From positions 62,001 through 126,000 of the forward strand of contig NZ_JARYGY010000004.1 in assembly GCF_029906345.1 (NCBI RefSeq): DNA of 64,000 nt, written 5' to 3'. The notes beneath the pieces were generated by a model. It searched no databases. It worked only from the letters and a program-made list of their open reading frames with translations, and was not told the origin of the DNA. Below are positions 18,624 through 26,407 of this stretch, piece by piece. The stretch comes from Aquimarina mycalae. GTDB lineage: Bacteria; Bacteroidota; Bacteroidia; Flavobacteriales; Flavobacteriaceae. Position numbers and translations under genes: made by a program. How positions within the stretch are numbered: the stretch's first letter is position 1; each line of letters opens with the position of its first letter.

Positions 18624-19189
18624 TTTTTCTGTTCAATTAATTGATCAATAGCTTTTACCGCTTTATTGAAACGAGTTGTAAAATCTCCTTTTAAAGTAAT
18701 ATATGGAAATTTATTCTTTTCTAAAGATTCCTTAAATCGAAAAAACATTTCTTTCCTTTGGTGAGGTTTATCTCTTAGATCATCAGGAGTCCAAGGAACG
18801 TCAATATAAGTCAAAAGATATAAATCGTAAACATTTTCTAGTGAAATTTTGTTCATGATTTCTGGAACCATTCCATCATAATATGCCTCAGAATACACTT
18901 TAATTTCCAAAAGATTAGTATCACAAAATATAATTTTGTTTCCTTTTTCAACAATCTCATTTTCCAATTTCATTTGGCCTATTGCAATAGGTATCAAATC
19001 TTCATAAGAACATACCTCCTTTTTCTCATCCCATTTTTTCTGTAGATACTCCCTCATGTATTCTAATACCCAATCCGTAGAATAGTACTCAGCTAGCTTT
19101 TTAGACAGCGTAGTTTTACCAGTAGATTCTGGTCCGAATAATACGATTCTTATACAGTCACCAGTTTTTTGTCTAAGCTTTTCTTCCAT
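18620..19189 (-). CDS. NadR-like P-loop kinase (probable nicotinamide riboside kinase)
   Basis: The 189-residue protein carries the Walker A loop FGPESTGKTTLSKKLA, a DTN switch in FCDTNLLEIKVYSEAYY, and a lid RDKPHQRKEMFF. This is the AAA_28/NadR C-terminal type kinase, without the NadR adenylyltransferase or regulator domains. Such kinases phosphorylate nicotinamide riboside after import. It overlaps pnuC by 40 nt, which strongly couples import and phosphorylation. Given the thiamine-related gene upstream, thiamine as substrate is a weaker alternative. Confidence 0.85.
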   Translation of the reverse strand: MEEKLRQKTGDCIRIVLFGPESTGKTTLSKKLAEYYSTDWVLEYMREYLQKKWDEKKEVCSYEDLIPIAIGQMKLENEIVEKGNKIIFCDTNLLEIKVYSEAYYDGMVPEIMNKISLENVYDLYLLTYIDVPWTPDDLRDKPHQRKEMFFRFKESLEKNKFPYITLKGDFTTRFNKAVKAIDQLIEQKK

Positions 19190-19782
19190 GCTAAATACCC
19201 AAAAATTGCCATAATCGTAAATATAACATACTGAAAACTGGTAAATGTGAATCCTTTATAGAAATATAAGGGTATCGAAATAACATCACCTATAATCCAA
19301 AAAATCCAATTTTCGATTTTCCTTCTTGCCATTAACCACATACCTACAAAAAATATAGCTGTGGTCAGTGTATCTACATAGGCAGTCCAATCATTCCATT
19401 TTTCAAATGCAATATATACGGTATAGACAAAAATTAATGTTGCTATAAAAATTACCACTTCAATTATTTTCTCCTTAGACGTTGTTCGGGAAATAGGAGT
19501 AGTCTGTGTCCCATCTATTTTTCTTGTCCAAACATACCACCCATATATACTCATGATAAAATAATATGCATTGATCATCATGTCTCCTAACAACGACCAT
19601 TTTAACAAAAGATAGACATAAATAGAAGTACTTATTATCCCTGTTGGATATACCCATATTTTATTAAACCAAGCAAAAAGAACACTTGCTATCCCAAAAA
19701 GGACGGCAACAATTTCCAAAGAAATATCCAACGTAGCATATTCTGCATATTGCCCAAACAAAAAATCAAAAATTTGGCTCAT
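19150..19782 (-). CDS. pnuC: PnuC family vitamin transporter
   Basis: The 210-residue membrane protein has about seven hydrophobic helices. The family's tryptophan motif is present as YGWYVWTRK, and EKWNDWTAYVDTLTTA and IGDVISIPLYFYKG match conserved PnuC stretches. PnuC proteins are facilitators of nicotinamide riboside; the subgroup PnuT carries thiamine. The overlapping NadR-like kinase favours nicotinamide riboside. The small gene upstream, which overlaps by 17 nt and resembles thiamine-binding proteins, keeps thiamine possible. No TPP riboswitch precedes this operon. Confidence 0.9.
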   Translation of the reverse strand: MSQIFDFLFGQYAEYATLDISLEIVAVLFGIASVLFAWFNKIWVYPTGIISTSIYVYLLLKWSLLGDMMINAYYFIMSIYGWYVWTRKIDGTQTTPISRTTSKEKIIEVVIFIATLIFVYTVYIAFEKWNDWTAYVDTLTTAIFFVGMWLMARRKIENWIFWIIGDVISIPLYFYKGFTFTSFQYVIFTIMAIFGYLAWKKSLDKKLVTV

Positions 19783-20026
19783 AGTCGCTTCTGTTGCTTT
19801 TTACCAGTTTCATATAAACTAATACATGGTCCATTTCCCCAAAGGCATTTTTAATTTCTTCAGTTAGAAATGGCATAACCTTATCATATTCTCCATATAC
19901 TTGGGTACTCAATGGATTTTCTAAAACTGTAAACTCCGAAGTTCGTAGTTTTTTTATAAATCGAATAATATGTTCTTCAAAATTACTCTGTAACGGTGTG
20001 AGTGTTAATTCTACTGATATCTCCAT
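19766..20026 (-). CDS. MTH1187/YkoF-like thiamine-binding-type protein
   Basis: The 86-residue protein starts MEISVELTLTPL and contains a ferredoxin-like alternation (LRTSEFTVLENPLSTQVYGE, then a helix, then VLVYMKLVKS). This fits the MTH1187 (DUF77)/YkoF-like family, some members of which bind thiamine. It overlaps pnuC by 17 nt and is the first gene of the operon. It has no signal peptide and would be cytosolic. The ligand is not proven by sequence. Confidence 0.75.
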   Translation of the reverse strand: MEISVELTLTPLQSNFEEHIIRFIKKLRTSEFTVLENPLSTQVYGEYDKVMPFLTEEIKNAFGEMDHVLVYMKLVKSNRSDYEPNF

Positions 20027-20057
20027 ACGTCTATTAAATGATTAAGAATATACAACA

Positions 20058-20690
20058 TTAAGCATATGGTAAAGCATATACACAAGTAAAGCCATCAAAT
20101 TCTGTAAATGTAATATCGTAATGATTTATGTTATCTTTATAATGAATACTTCCTGCAGTGAACGGCATATTTAAATCAAATGGCATAATATGAATGTTCT
20201 GTTCAAAACTTAATCCTGGCGTTGCAAATAGTTTATACAATGATTCTTTTGCTCCCCAAATAACAGTTAATATACGCGTTTTTTCTTCGGTATGTTGATC
20301 TACAAATTCTTGTTCAGATTCTATAAACTTGTGAGCAATCCGATGAATCTTTTCACGTTGTTTTTCTATATCGATCCCTACAAGTTTATCACTAACAATA
20401 ACTCCTGCATACTCGTATGAATGTGTTATAGAAATTTGTTTCCCGTCTTTAAGATGAGGCTTCCCAAAATCATCATAATACAGATCATGATCTGTGTAAC
20501 CAAAAATTGCTAATAAATGCCTAACACTCATAAATCCTCTTTTATGCATATCTGATTTCATGTTATCCACTCTGTTTTGGCAATGATCGGTTAACTGAAT
20601 TCCTTCACATAAAAACTCAAAAGATTCTTCTATCTTCCAAATCAATATATTAGTACTTTCATCTACTGTTATAGTTTTGTAAAGAGGCAT
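20058..20690 (-). CDS. 4'-phosphopantetheinyl transferase superfamily protein
   Basis: The 210-residue protein shows both hallmark motifs: VGIDIEKQREK (Mg-binding aspartate and following acidic residue) and WGAKESLYKLF (WxxKE). It moves phosphopantetheine from coenzyme A to a serine of a carrier protein. The two-subdomain, Sfp-like size suggests a broad-specificity or secondary-pathway enzyme rather than the trimeric AcpS. No carrier-protein or synthase gene lies next to it; it diverges from ahcY. Confidence 0.92.
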   Translation of the reverse strand: MPLYKTITVDESTNILIWKIEESFEFLCEGIQLTDHCQNRVDNMKSDMHKRGFMSVRHLLAIFGYTDHDLYYDDFGKPHLKDGKQISITHSYEYAGVIVSDKLVGIDIEKQREKIHRIAHKFIESEQEFVDQHTEEKTRILTVIWGAKESLYKLFATPGLSFEQNIHIMPFDLNMPFTAGSIHYKDNINHYDITFTEFDGFTCVYALPYA

Positions 20691-20710
20691 ATATTCTTAA
20701 AGTTATTACG

Positions 20711-20718
20711 TACCTTTG
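20711..20718 (+). promoter_or_regulatory. ahcY promoter, -7 element
   Basis: TACCTTTG matches TAnnTTTG and lies about 110 nt before ahcY. The predicted start, near 20725, coincides with the first leader hairpin. Confidence 0.5.
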
Positions 20719-20722
20719 CAAA

Positions 20723-20799
20723 CTGAAATTCAAGAACCAGCGTCTTGATTTTCAGGAGACGAATTTAGAATAATTTAGTGCGATATACTAAAAATTATT
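20723..20799 (+). promoter_or_regulatory. Structured 5' leader of ahcY
   Basis: Two stem-loops follow the predicted transcription start. The first pairs CTGAAATTCAAGA with TCTTGATTTTCAG (12 of 13, 7-nt loop, 20723-20755). The second pairs AATAATTTAGT with ACTAAAAATTATT (20769-20799). Neither is followed by a T run. A regulatory RNA is possible but no known riboswitch consensus was recognised. Confidence 0.45.
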
Positions 20800-20826
20800 G
20801 CACTTCATAAATATAAAACAGATACT

Positions 20827-22143
20827 ATGAGTACCAAAACAATGCCTTATGTTCCTTACAAGGTTAAAGATATTTCATTAGCTGACTGGGGAAGAAAAGA
20901 AATCGAATTGGCAGAAGCTGAAATGCCAGGTCTTATGTCACTTCGTGAAGAGTATAAAGACGAACAACCCCTAAAAGGTACACGTATTGCTGGTTGTCTT
21001 CATATGACTATCCAGACGGCAGTGTTAATAGAAACATTACAAGCTCTTGGAGCAGAAGTTACATGGAGTTCTTGTAATATTTTTTCTACACAAGATCAAG
21101 CGGCGGCTGCTATTGCTGCAGCGGGAACTGCAGTGTATGCCTGGAAAGATATGACCGAAGAAGAATTTGACTGGTGTATTGAACAAACATTATTCTTTGG
21201 AGAAGATAGACAACCATTAAATATGATTCTTGATGATGGTGGTGATTTAACGAATATGGTTTTAGATCGTTATCCAGAATTATCTGCTGGAATAAAAGGT
21301 TTATCTGAGGAAACAACTACTGGTGTTCATCGTTTATACGAACGTGTAAAAAATGGAACACTAACAATGCCTGCAATCAACGTTAACGATTCTGTTACTA
21401 AGTCTAAATTCGACAACAAATACGGTTGTAAAGAAAGTGCTGTAGATGCTATTCGTCGTGCAACTGATGTTATGCTTGCTGGAAAACGTGTAACAGTTTG
21501 TGGATATGGTGATGTTGGTAAAGGTACTGCTGCTTCTTTTAAAGGTGCAGGAAGTATTGTTACCGTTACCGAAATTGACCCAATCTGTGCGCTACAAGCT
21601 GCTATGGATGGTTTTGAAGTTAAAAAACTAGAAACTGTTATAGGAAACAGTGATATCGTTATCACGACAACTGGAAATAAAGATATTGTACAAGGGCATC
21701 ATTTTGAAGCTTTAAAAGACAAGGCAATTGTATGTAATATCGGGCATTTTGATAATGAAATTGATATGGCCTGGTTAAACGAAAAGTACGGACATACTAA
21801 AGACACAATTAAACCTCAAGTTGACAAATACAACGTAAACGGAAATGATGTTATCATCCTTGCCGAAGGTCGTTTAGTAAACCTAGGTTGTGCAACAGGT
21901 CATCCAAGTTTTGTAATGAGTAATTCATTTACAAACCAGACTTTAGCACAAATCGAGCTTTGGAAAAACAGTGAAAAATACGATAACCAAGTATACATGC
22001 TACCAAAACATTTAGATGAAAAAGTAGCAAAATTACACTTGGCTAAAATTGGTGTTGAACTTACAGAGTTACGTAATGATCAAGCTGAATATATTGGCGT
22101 AACTGTAGAAGGGCCATTTAAACCTGAACATTACAGATACTAA
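20827..22143 (+). CDS. ahcY: Adenosylhomocysteinase (S-adenosylhomocysteine hydrolase)
   Basis: The 438-residue protein has the substrate block [15 protein letters not shown], the NAD-binding loop [19 protein letters not shown], and the C-terminal [19 protein letters not shown] region and HYRY end. It hydrolyses S-adenosylhomocysteine to adenosine and homocysteine, relieving inhibition of methyltransferases, and uses bound NAD. The gene is monocistronic, with a structured leader and its own terminator. Length and motifs are standard. Confidence 0.98.
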   Translation: MSTKTMPYVPYKVKDISLADWGRKEIELAEAEMPGLMSLREEYKDEQPLKGTRIAGCLHMTIQTAVLIETLQALGAEVTWSSCNIFSTQDQAAAAIAAAGTAVYAWKDMTEEEFDWCIEQTLFFGEDRQPLNMILDDGGDLTNMVLDRYPELSAGIKGLSEETTTGVHRLYERVKNGTLTMPAINVNDSVTKSKFDNKYGCKESAVDAIRRATDVMLAGKRVTVCGYGDVGKGTAASFKGAGSIVTVTEIDPICALQAAMDGFEVKKLETVIGNSDIVITTTGNKDIVQGHHFEALKDKAIVCNIGHFDNEIDMAWLNEKYGHTKDTIKPQVDKYNVNGNDVIILAEGRLVNLGCATGHPSFVMSNSFTNQTLAQIELWKNSEKYDNQVYMLPKHLDEKVAKLHLAKIGVELTELRNDQAEYIGVTVEGPFKPEHYRY

Positions 22144-22193
22144 TTAGATTGCGTTGCTTCTAAGTTTTTAGACCGCTTCGCTTTAGCATAATA

Positions 22194-22228
22194 AAAAAAC
22201 CCTTATCATTTTTTGATAAGGGTTTTAT
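22194..22228. terminator. Bidirectional terminator
   Basis: CCCTTATCA and TGATAAGGG form a 9-bp core stem with a T-only loop, extended by A and T runs on both sides. It serves ahcY on the plus strand and the small gene at 22237-22575 on the minus strand. Confidence 0.9.
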
Positions 22229-22236
22229 TTTTCACT

Positions 22237-22575
22237 TTACTTTCTTTTCCTGAAAATATAACTCATCCATACAGGATCGTTTTCTTCTGATACTATAGAT
22301 TGTCTATCTACAAACTCCCAATTTGCTGCATTCATATAATTTAATAAATCCGAAGTTCCTTCTAAATTTTCCAGTTGCTTAATCGTTATTTGCTTTCCTT
22401 CTAGTGATTTTTGTTCCTGAACTTTTATTCTTTTTACTCTTCCACTATTATTGGCCTTTTGTATTACAATAACTTCTAAATAATCATATTTTGGAAGTTC
22501 TTGCCCTATAACTTCGACACTTACAAATAATACAAAAAGGGCACACCATAAGGAACGAATCATTGAAATTTTCAT
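22237..22575 (-). CDS. Small secreted protein of unknown function
   Basis: The 112-residue product has a signal peptide (MIRSLWCALFVLFVSVEVIG, cleavage near GQE). The mature part is short, charged and has a final segment ANWEFVDRQ and WMSYIFRKRK seen in small DUF-type proteins of Flavobacteriia (a Trp-Glu-Phe-Val end strand). No enzymatic motif is present. It is convergent with ahcY and shares a terminator with it. Confidence 0.65.
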   Translation of the reverse strand: MKISMIRSLWCALFVLFVSVEVIGQELPKYDYLEVIVIQKANNSGRVKRIKVQEQKSLEGKQITIKQLENLEGTSDLLNYMNAANWEFVDRQSIVSEENDPVWMSYIFRKRK

Positions 22576-22638
22576 ACTTTTATTCAGTTTTGTGATTTCA
22601 CGTCATAAATTTAGGCAATTCCTTTTATCTATTTCACT

Positions 22639-23253
22639 ATGAAATTACTTTTCACCTTTTGTCTTATCACCTCGATCACCTTGGGACAAAATAACAATAA
22701 TGCCTTTCAAAATATTAAAAAACAATTCACATTAATTTCTGAATTAAAAGAAAAAAATCGACTTACAGAAAAAGAAATTCCTTATTTCTGTAAAGACATA
22801 AGTGTTGAAGGTTTATTAACCTATTATTATAAAGACAAAAGCTTAAAACTCATTGTACATGCTTATGATCAAGGGCATTATACCATTACTCATAATTATT
22901 ATGTTCAAGATGAAATATTATTCTTTTATTTTTCAGAAGAACATGTTGATAACGACACCTCTATTCACGACAAACACACAGGAGAATTATTGGCTATACA
23001 AGAAAATTGGAGTGTCTCAGAAACCAGAATTTACTTTGATTCCAATGAAGCAATAAAATGCTTAACAAAGGGATACGACAATATAAATACCACTAAAGAA
23101 ATCAGAGAAAATTATGAACGCCTATCCGATCATTTTAAGAATAAGGAAATAGTTTGTAATGATAAGGAAGTATCCAAAATTCTATCAAGATATTCCAAGC
23201 TTATTGCCTATATGGGTCAAAATACTAAAGGTATTTGTCCTGTTCATATGTAA
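22639..23253 (+). CDS. Hypothetical secreted protein
   Basis: The 204-residue product starts MKLLFTFCLITSITLGQ, a signal peptide cleaved after a Gly-Gln, so it is probably periplasmic. The body is polar with many Tyr, Asp and Lys residues and a strand-rich middle (HAYDQGHYTITHNYYVQDE). Cysteines near residues 50, 133, 173 and 199 could form disulfides. No family was recognised. It diverges from the small gene at 22237 and ends in a terminator shared with rpmA. Confidence 0.65.
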   Translation: MKLLFTFCLITSITLGQNNNNAFQNIKKQFTLISELKEKNRLTEKEIPYFCKDISVEGLLTYYYKDKSLKLIVHAYDQGHYTITHNYYVQDEILFFYFSEEHVDNDTSIHDKHTGELLAIQENWSVSETRIYFDSNEAIKCLTKGYDNINTTKEIRENYERLSDHFKNKEIVCNDKEVSKILSRYSKLIAYMGQNTKGICPVHM

Positions 23254-23265
23254 TCAATAGGATAA

Positions 23266-23300
23266 AAAAAACCTTTTCAAGTTAACTTGAAAAGGTTTTT
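23266..23300. terminator. Bidirectional terminator
   Basis: A perfect 24-bp palindrome (CCTTTTCAAG-TTAA-CTTGAAAAGG, 23272-23295) is flanked by A and T runs. It ends the secreted-protein gene and the L21-L27 operon. Confidence 0.9.
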
Positions 23301-23325
23301 ATATTTATTACAAAGGAAAATATCC

Positions 23326-23586
23326 TTATGCTTCAAAAGGAACTATTGAAACATATGATTTATTATCTCTCTTTTTAGTAAACTTTACTACACCATCTAC
23401 TTTAGCGTGTAGTGTATGGTCTTTACCAGCGTAAACATTCTCACCTGGTTTATGTGCTGTACCTCTTTGTCTTACAATGATGTTACCAGCTATGGCAGCT
23501 TGTCCACCAAAAATCTTAACACCTAAGCGTTTCGATTCTGATTCTCTACCATTCTTAGAACTACCAACTCCTTTTTTATGAGCCAT
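23326..23586 (-). CDS. rpmA: 50S ribosomal protein L27
   Basis: The 86-residue protein reads [24 protein letters not shown] at its start in two blocks, with the N-terminal tail that reaches the peptidyl transferase centre, and [10 protein letters not shown] and [11 protein letters not shown] further on. Length is normal. No N-terminal leader requiring cleavage is present, unlike in Firmicutes. It follows rplU by 47 nt in the conserved order rplU-rpmA. Confidence 0.98.
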   Translation of the reverse strand: MAHKKGVGSSKNGRESESKRLGVKIFGGQAAIAGNIIVRQRGTAHKPGENVYAGKDHTLHAKVDGVVKFTKKRDNKSYVSIVPFEA

Positions 23587-23633
23587 TTTCTTAAGGTTTT
23601 ATCTGTTAAACTTAAAATCAGATGTTGGAGCAA

Positions 23634-24326
23634 TTACGCTTTACCACCATCTAATTCGTCTTGCCATTTCTTTAATTCATCCCACTTACCATCTGCAGCA
23701 AGTTTTGCTTGTGCTGGCCAAGTATCTGTAACGTGATTTCCACGCACATCTGCAATAATCTCTGAAATCTTGGCAGCATCAGTCTTTGCCAATTCGGCAA
23801 ACGTACTAATACCTGCTTCCACTAGGGTAGATGCAATTTTAGGTCCGATACCTTCAATTTTCTTAAGATCATCTGCTTTAGCTGCTTTTTTAGGAGCGGC
23901 TTTCTTTGGTGCTTCAGCTTTCTTAGGAGCAGCAGCTTTTTTAGCTTCTACTTTCTTTTCTGCTTTAGGAGCAGCTTTCTTAGTTTCCTTTTTAGGAGCA
24001 GCTTTCTTAGCTCCAGAGGCTACTATACTTTCAATAATGATTTCAGTAAGAGATTGACGGTGACCATTTTTAACACGGTATCCTTTACGTCTCTTTTTCT
24101 TGAAAACAATAACTTTATCACCTCTTAGGTGTCTTGTGATTTTTGCTCCTACCTGAGCTCCATCTATAGCCGGGGCGCCTAAAGTAACATTGTCTCCATC
24201 TGCAGTAAGAAGTACTTTATCAAAAGATACTTTATCTCCTTCTTCTCCTGCTAAACGATGAACAAAAACTTTTTGGTCTTTTGCAACTTTAAATTGCTGC
24301 CCTGCTATCTCTACAATTGCGTACAT
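23634..24326 (-). CDS. rplU: 50S ribosomal protein L21 with C-terminal extension
   Basis: Residues 1 to about 103 are a normal bL21 (MYAIVEIAGQQFKVAKDQ, and KKKRRKGYRVKNGHRQ, the rRNA-binding loop). Then come about 47 residues of Lys/Ala/Pro repeats (AAPKK units) and a C-terminal domain of about 80 residues with helix-hairpin-helix LKKIEGIGPKIASTLVEAG. The total of 230 residues is about twice the usual length. Related extensions occur in other Flavobacteriia. The tail may bind nucleic acid; its role on the ribosome is not known. A consensus promoter lies upstream. Confidence 0.95.
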   Translation of the reverse strand: MYAIVEIAGQQFKVAKDQKVFVHRLAGEEGDKVSFDKVLLTADGDNVTLGAPAIDGAQVGAKITRHLRGDKVIVFKKKRRKGYRVKNGHRQSLTEIIIESIVASGAKKAAPKKETKKAAPKAEKKVEAKKAAAPKKAEAPKKAAPKKAAKADDLKKIEGIGPKIASTLVEAGISTFAELAKTDAAKISEIIADVRGNHVTDTWPAQAKLAADGKWDELKKWQDELDGGKA

Positions 24327-24387
24327 AGCGTAACGTTTAATTAATTTTTACAATAAAAAACTTTCGCCTATCCAAAATAAGCGGTTG

Positions 24388-24418
24388 CAAATATACTGCT
24401 AATTAATTAACTGACAAA
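24388..24418 (-). promoter_or_regulatory. Promoter of the rplU-rpmA operon
   Basis: On the minus strand TTTG at 24418-24415, a 19-nt spacer and TATATTTG at 24395-24388 make a near-perfect Bacteroidetes promoter about 60 nt before rplU. Confidence 0.7.
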
Positions 24419-24422
24419 CATT

Positions 24423-24896
24423 TTACGCTTTTATGGGATGCGAATTATGCTTTTTTTTGATGTTCCAACTATCTTTTAATAATTGCATAAAAGACAATGT
24501 AAGTACAAATGTAGTTGCAAAACCCATAATTGCCGCCACAAAAACCACAATTCCTACGCCAACATGATAATGAGAGCTCCAATTTGCAAGCATTTCCGGA
24601 AGAAAATTTGTATTAATATTGGTTACATAAATAGCAAAGAAAATAGTAAAAATTAACGTTGCATTAAACCCAGTAAACAATCCAGCCATAAAACCTTTTT
24701 GATATTCAAAAGCACCTCCTTTTTCAACCTTATAGTCTTTCATGGCTTTATATAATCCTATAGCTACAATAATTCCATTACCTAAACTAAAAACTGGATT
24801 GGTTTGGACTCCAATTAACGATAGAATTAAAAAATAGACAATAAGTCCAATTGAGATCATAACACCATATTTAACAGGAATAGTTGACTTTTTCAT
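24423..24896 (-). CDS. DUF4199 family membrane protein
   Basis: The 157-residue protein has four hydrophobic helices (about residues 10-28, 35-50, 68-92 and 113-138) and the family pattern YKAMKDYKVEKGGAFEYQKGFMAGLFTG. DUF4199 proteins are small inner-membrane proteins of Bacteroidetes without a known function. It lies upstream of the rplU promoter on the same strand and is probably monocistronic. Confidence 0.85.
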   Translation of the reverse strand: MKKSTIPVKYGVMISIGLIVYFLILSLIGVQTNPVFSLGNGIIVAIGLYKAMKDYKVEKGGAFEYQKGFMAGLFTGFNATLIFTIFFAIYVTNINTNFLPEMLANWSSHYHVGVGIVVFVAAIMGFATTFVLTLSFMQLLKDSWNIKKKHNSHPIKA

Positions 24897-25071
24897 AATT
24901 CTATATATTTGGTTTAACAGAAATTTATGAATTCTTAGCGGTTTTTCGCCTTAAAAAACTGTTAATTTATTGCTATTAAGTACTTTAGCACAGATCTCTA
25001 CTTTTTTTCATATAAAGTTGTAACAAAACACGATATTTACACACAAATTCTTTTAAACAAAATTATTACTA

Positions 25072-26394
25072 ATGAAAAATAAACTTTATGCAATCGCTTG
25101 TGGGCTTATGATATCTATATCTGCTAGCGCACAAGAAGTAGAATTTACAGAATATGATCTGGATAATGGTCTTCATGTAATTCTACATCAAGACAATAGC
25201 GCACCTGTTGTCACCACTTCTGTTATGTACCATGTAGGAGGAAAAGATCGTACAGAAGGACGTACAGGATTTGCTCATTTCTTCGAGCACTTATTATTTG
25301 AAGGTACCAAAAATATAGGAAGAGGAAAATGGTTTGAAATAGTATCTTCTAATGGAGGTCAAAACAATGCCAATACTTCTCAGGACCGAACATATTATTA
25401 TGAAGTATTTCCTTCTAACAACCTACAATTAGGATTATGGTTAGAATCAGAACGTATGTTACATCCTGTAATTGACCAAAAAGGTATTGACACACAACAG
25501 GAAGTTGTAAAAGAAGAAAAAAGACTCCGTTACGATAATTCTCCATACGGACAATTTTTACCTGTTTTAGGAAAAAACTTATTCAAAGCGCATCCATATA
25601 AGGATCCTAATATTGGATACATGAAAGATTTGGATGCTGCAACTTTAGAAGACGTAATTGCTTATAACAAAAAATACTATGTTCCAAACAATGCGGTATT
25701 AGTTGTTGCTGGTGATATCAAGATTGATGAGACTAAAAAGTTAATCAATGAGTATTTTGCTCCAATTCCAAAAGGAGAAGAAGTATTAAGAAATTACCCT
25801 AAAGAAGAACCTATTACACAGGAAATAACTACGAAGGCGTATGATCCAAACATACAGATACCAGCTACTGGAGTAGCGTATAGAACTCCTGGTTTTAAAG
25901 AAAGAGACGCCTATGTTCTGGAAATGATTTCTACATATCTTAGTGATGGGAAAAGTTCTAAACTATACAAGAAAATGGTGGATGAACAAAAACAAGCATT
26001 ACAAGTTGGGGCATTTAGTATTCCTCAAGAGGATTATGGAATGTATTTAGTTTTTGCACTTCCTGTAGGAGACACAAAACTCGATGTTTTAGTTAATGAA
26101 ATGGAAGAAGAAATTGCCAAGGTAAGAACCGAGCTTATTTCTGAAAAAGATTATCAAAAATTGCAAAACAAGTTTGAAAATCGTTTTGTTAATTCCAATT
26201 CAAGTGTATCAGGAATTGCTAATTCTTTGGCAAGATATAATATGCTTTATAACAATACTAATCTAATCAATAAAGAGATCGAAATCTACCGCTCTATAAC
26301 TCGTGAGGAGATTAAGGAGGTTGCAGAGAAGCATTTAAAACCTAATCAAAGATTAGTAATAGATTACTTACCAAAAGAAAAAGCCGAAAACTAA
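25072..26394 (+). CDS. Secreted M16 family zinc peptidase (catalytic partner)
   Basis: The 440-residue protein has a signal peptide ending SASAQEVEF and the inverted zinc motif HFFEHLLFEGT (HxxEH), with the distal glutamate in the following helix (QEVVKEEKRLR). It is one M16 half, about 440 residues with two homologous domains. Such proteins clip peptides in the periplasm. The next gene, 13 nt downstream, encodes a second M16 protein lacking the zinc motif, so the two should form a heterodimer like mitochondrial processing peptidase. Confidence 0.93.
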   Translation: MKNKLYAIACGLMISISASAQEVEFTEYDLDNGLHVILHQDNSAPVVTTSVMYHVGGKDRTEGRTGFAHFFEHLLFEGTKNIGRGKWFEIVSSNGGQNNANTSQDRTYYYEVFPSNNLQLGLWLESERMLHPVIDQKGIDTQQEVVKEEKRLRYDNSPYGQFLPVLGKNLFKAHPYKDPNIGYMKDLDAATLEDVIAYNKKYYVPNNAVLVVAGDIKIDETKKLINEYFAPIPKGEEVLRNYPKEEPITQEITTKAYDPNIQIPATGVAYRTPGFKERDAYVLEMISTYLSDGKSSKLYKKMVDEQKQALQVGAFSIPQEDYGMYLVFALPVGDTKLDVLVNEMEEEIAKVRTELISEKDYQKLQNKFENRFVNSNSSVSGIANSLARYNMLYNNTNLINKEIEIYRSITREEIKEVAEKHLKPNQRLVIDYLPKEKAEN

Positions 26395-26407
26395 GAAATA
26401 TTAAAAC

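Noticed and set aside
23880..24030. Short direct repeats in the L21 gene
   Set aside because: They encode the Lys/Ala/Pro-rich linker and are low-complexity coding sequence, not a CRISPR array or mobile repeat.
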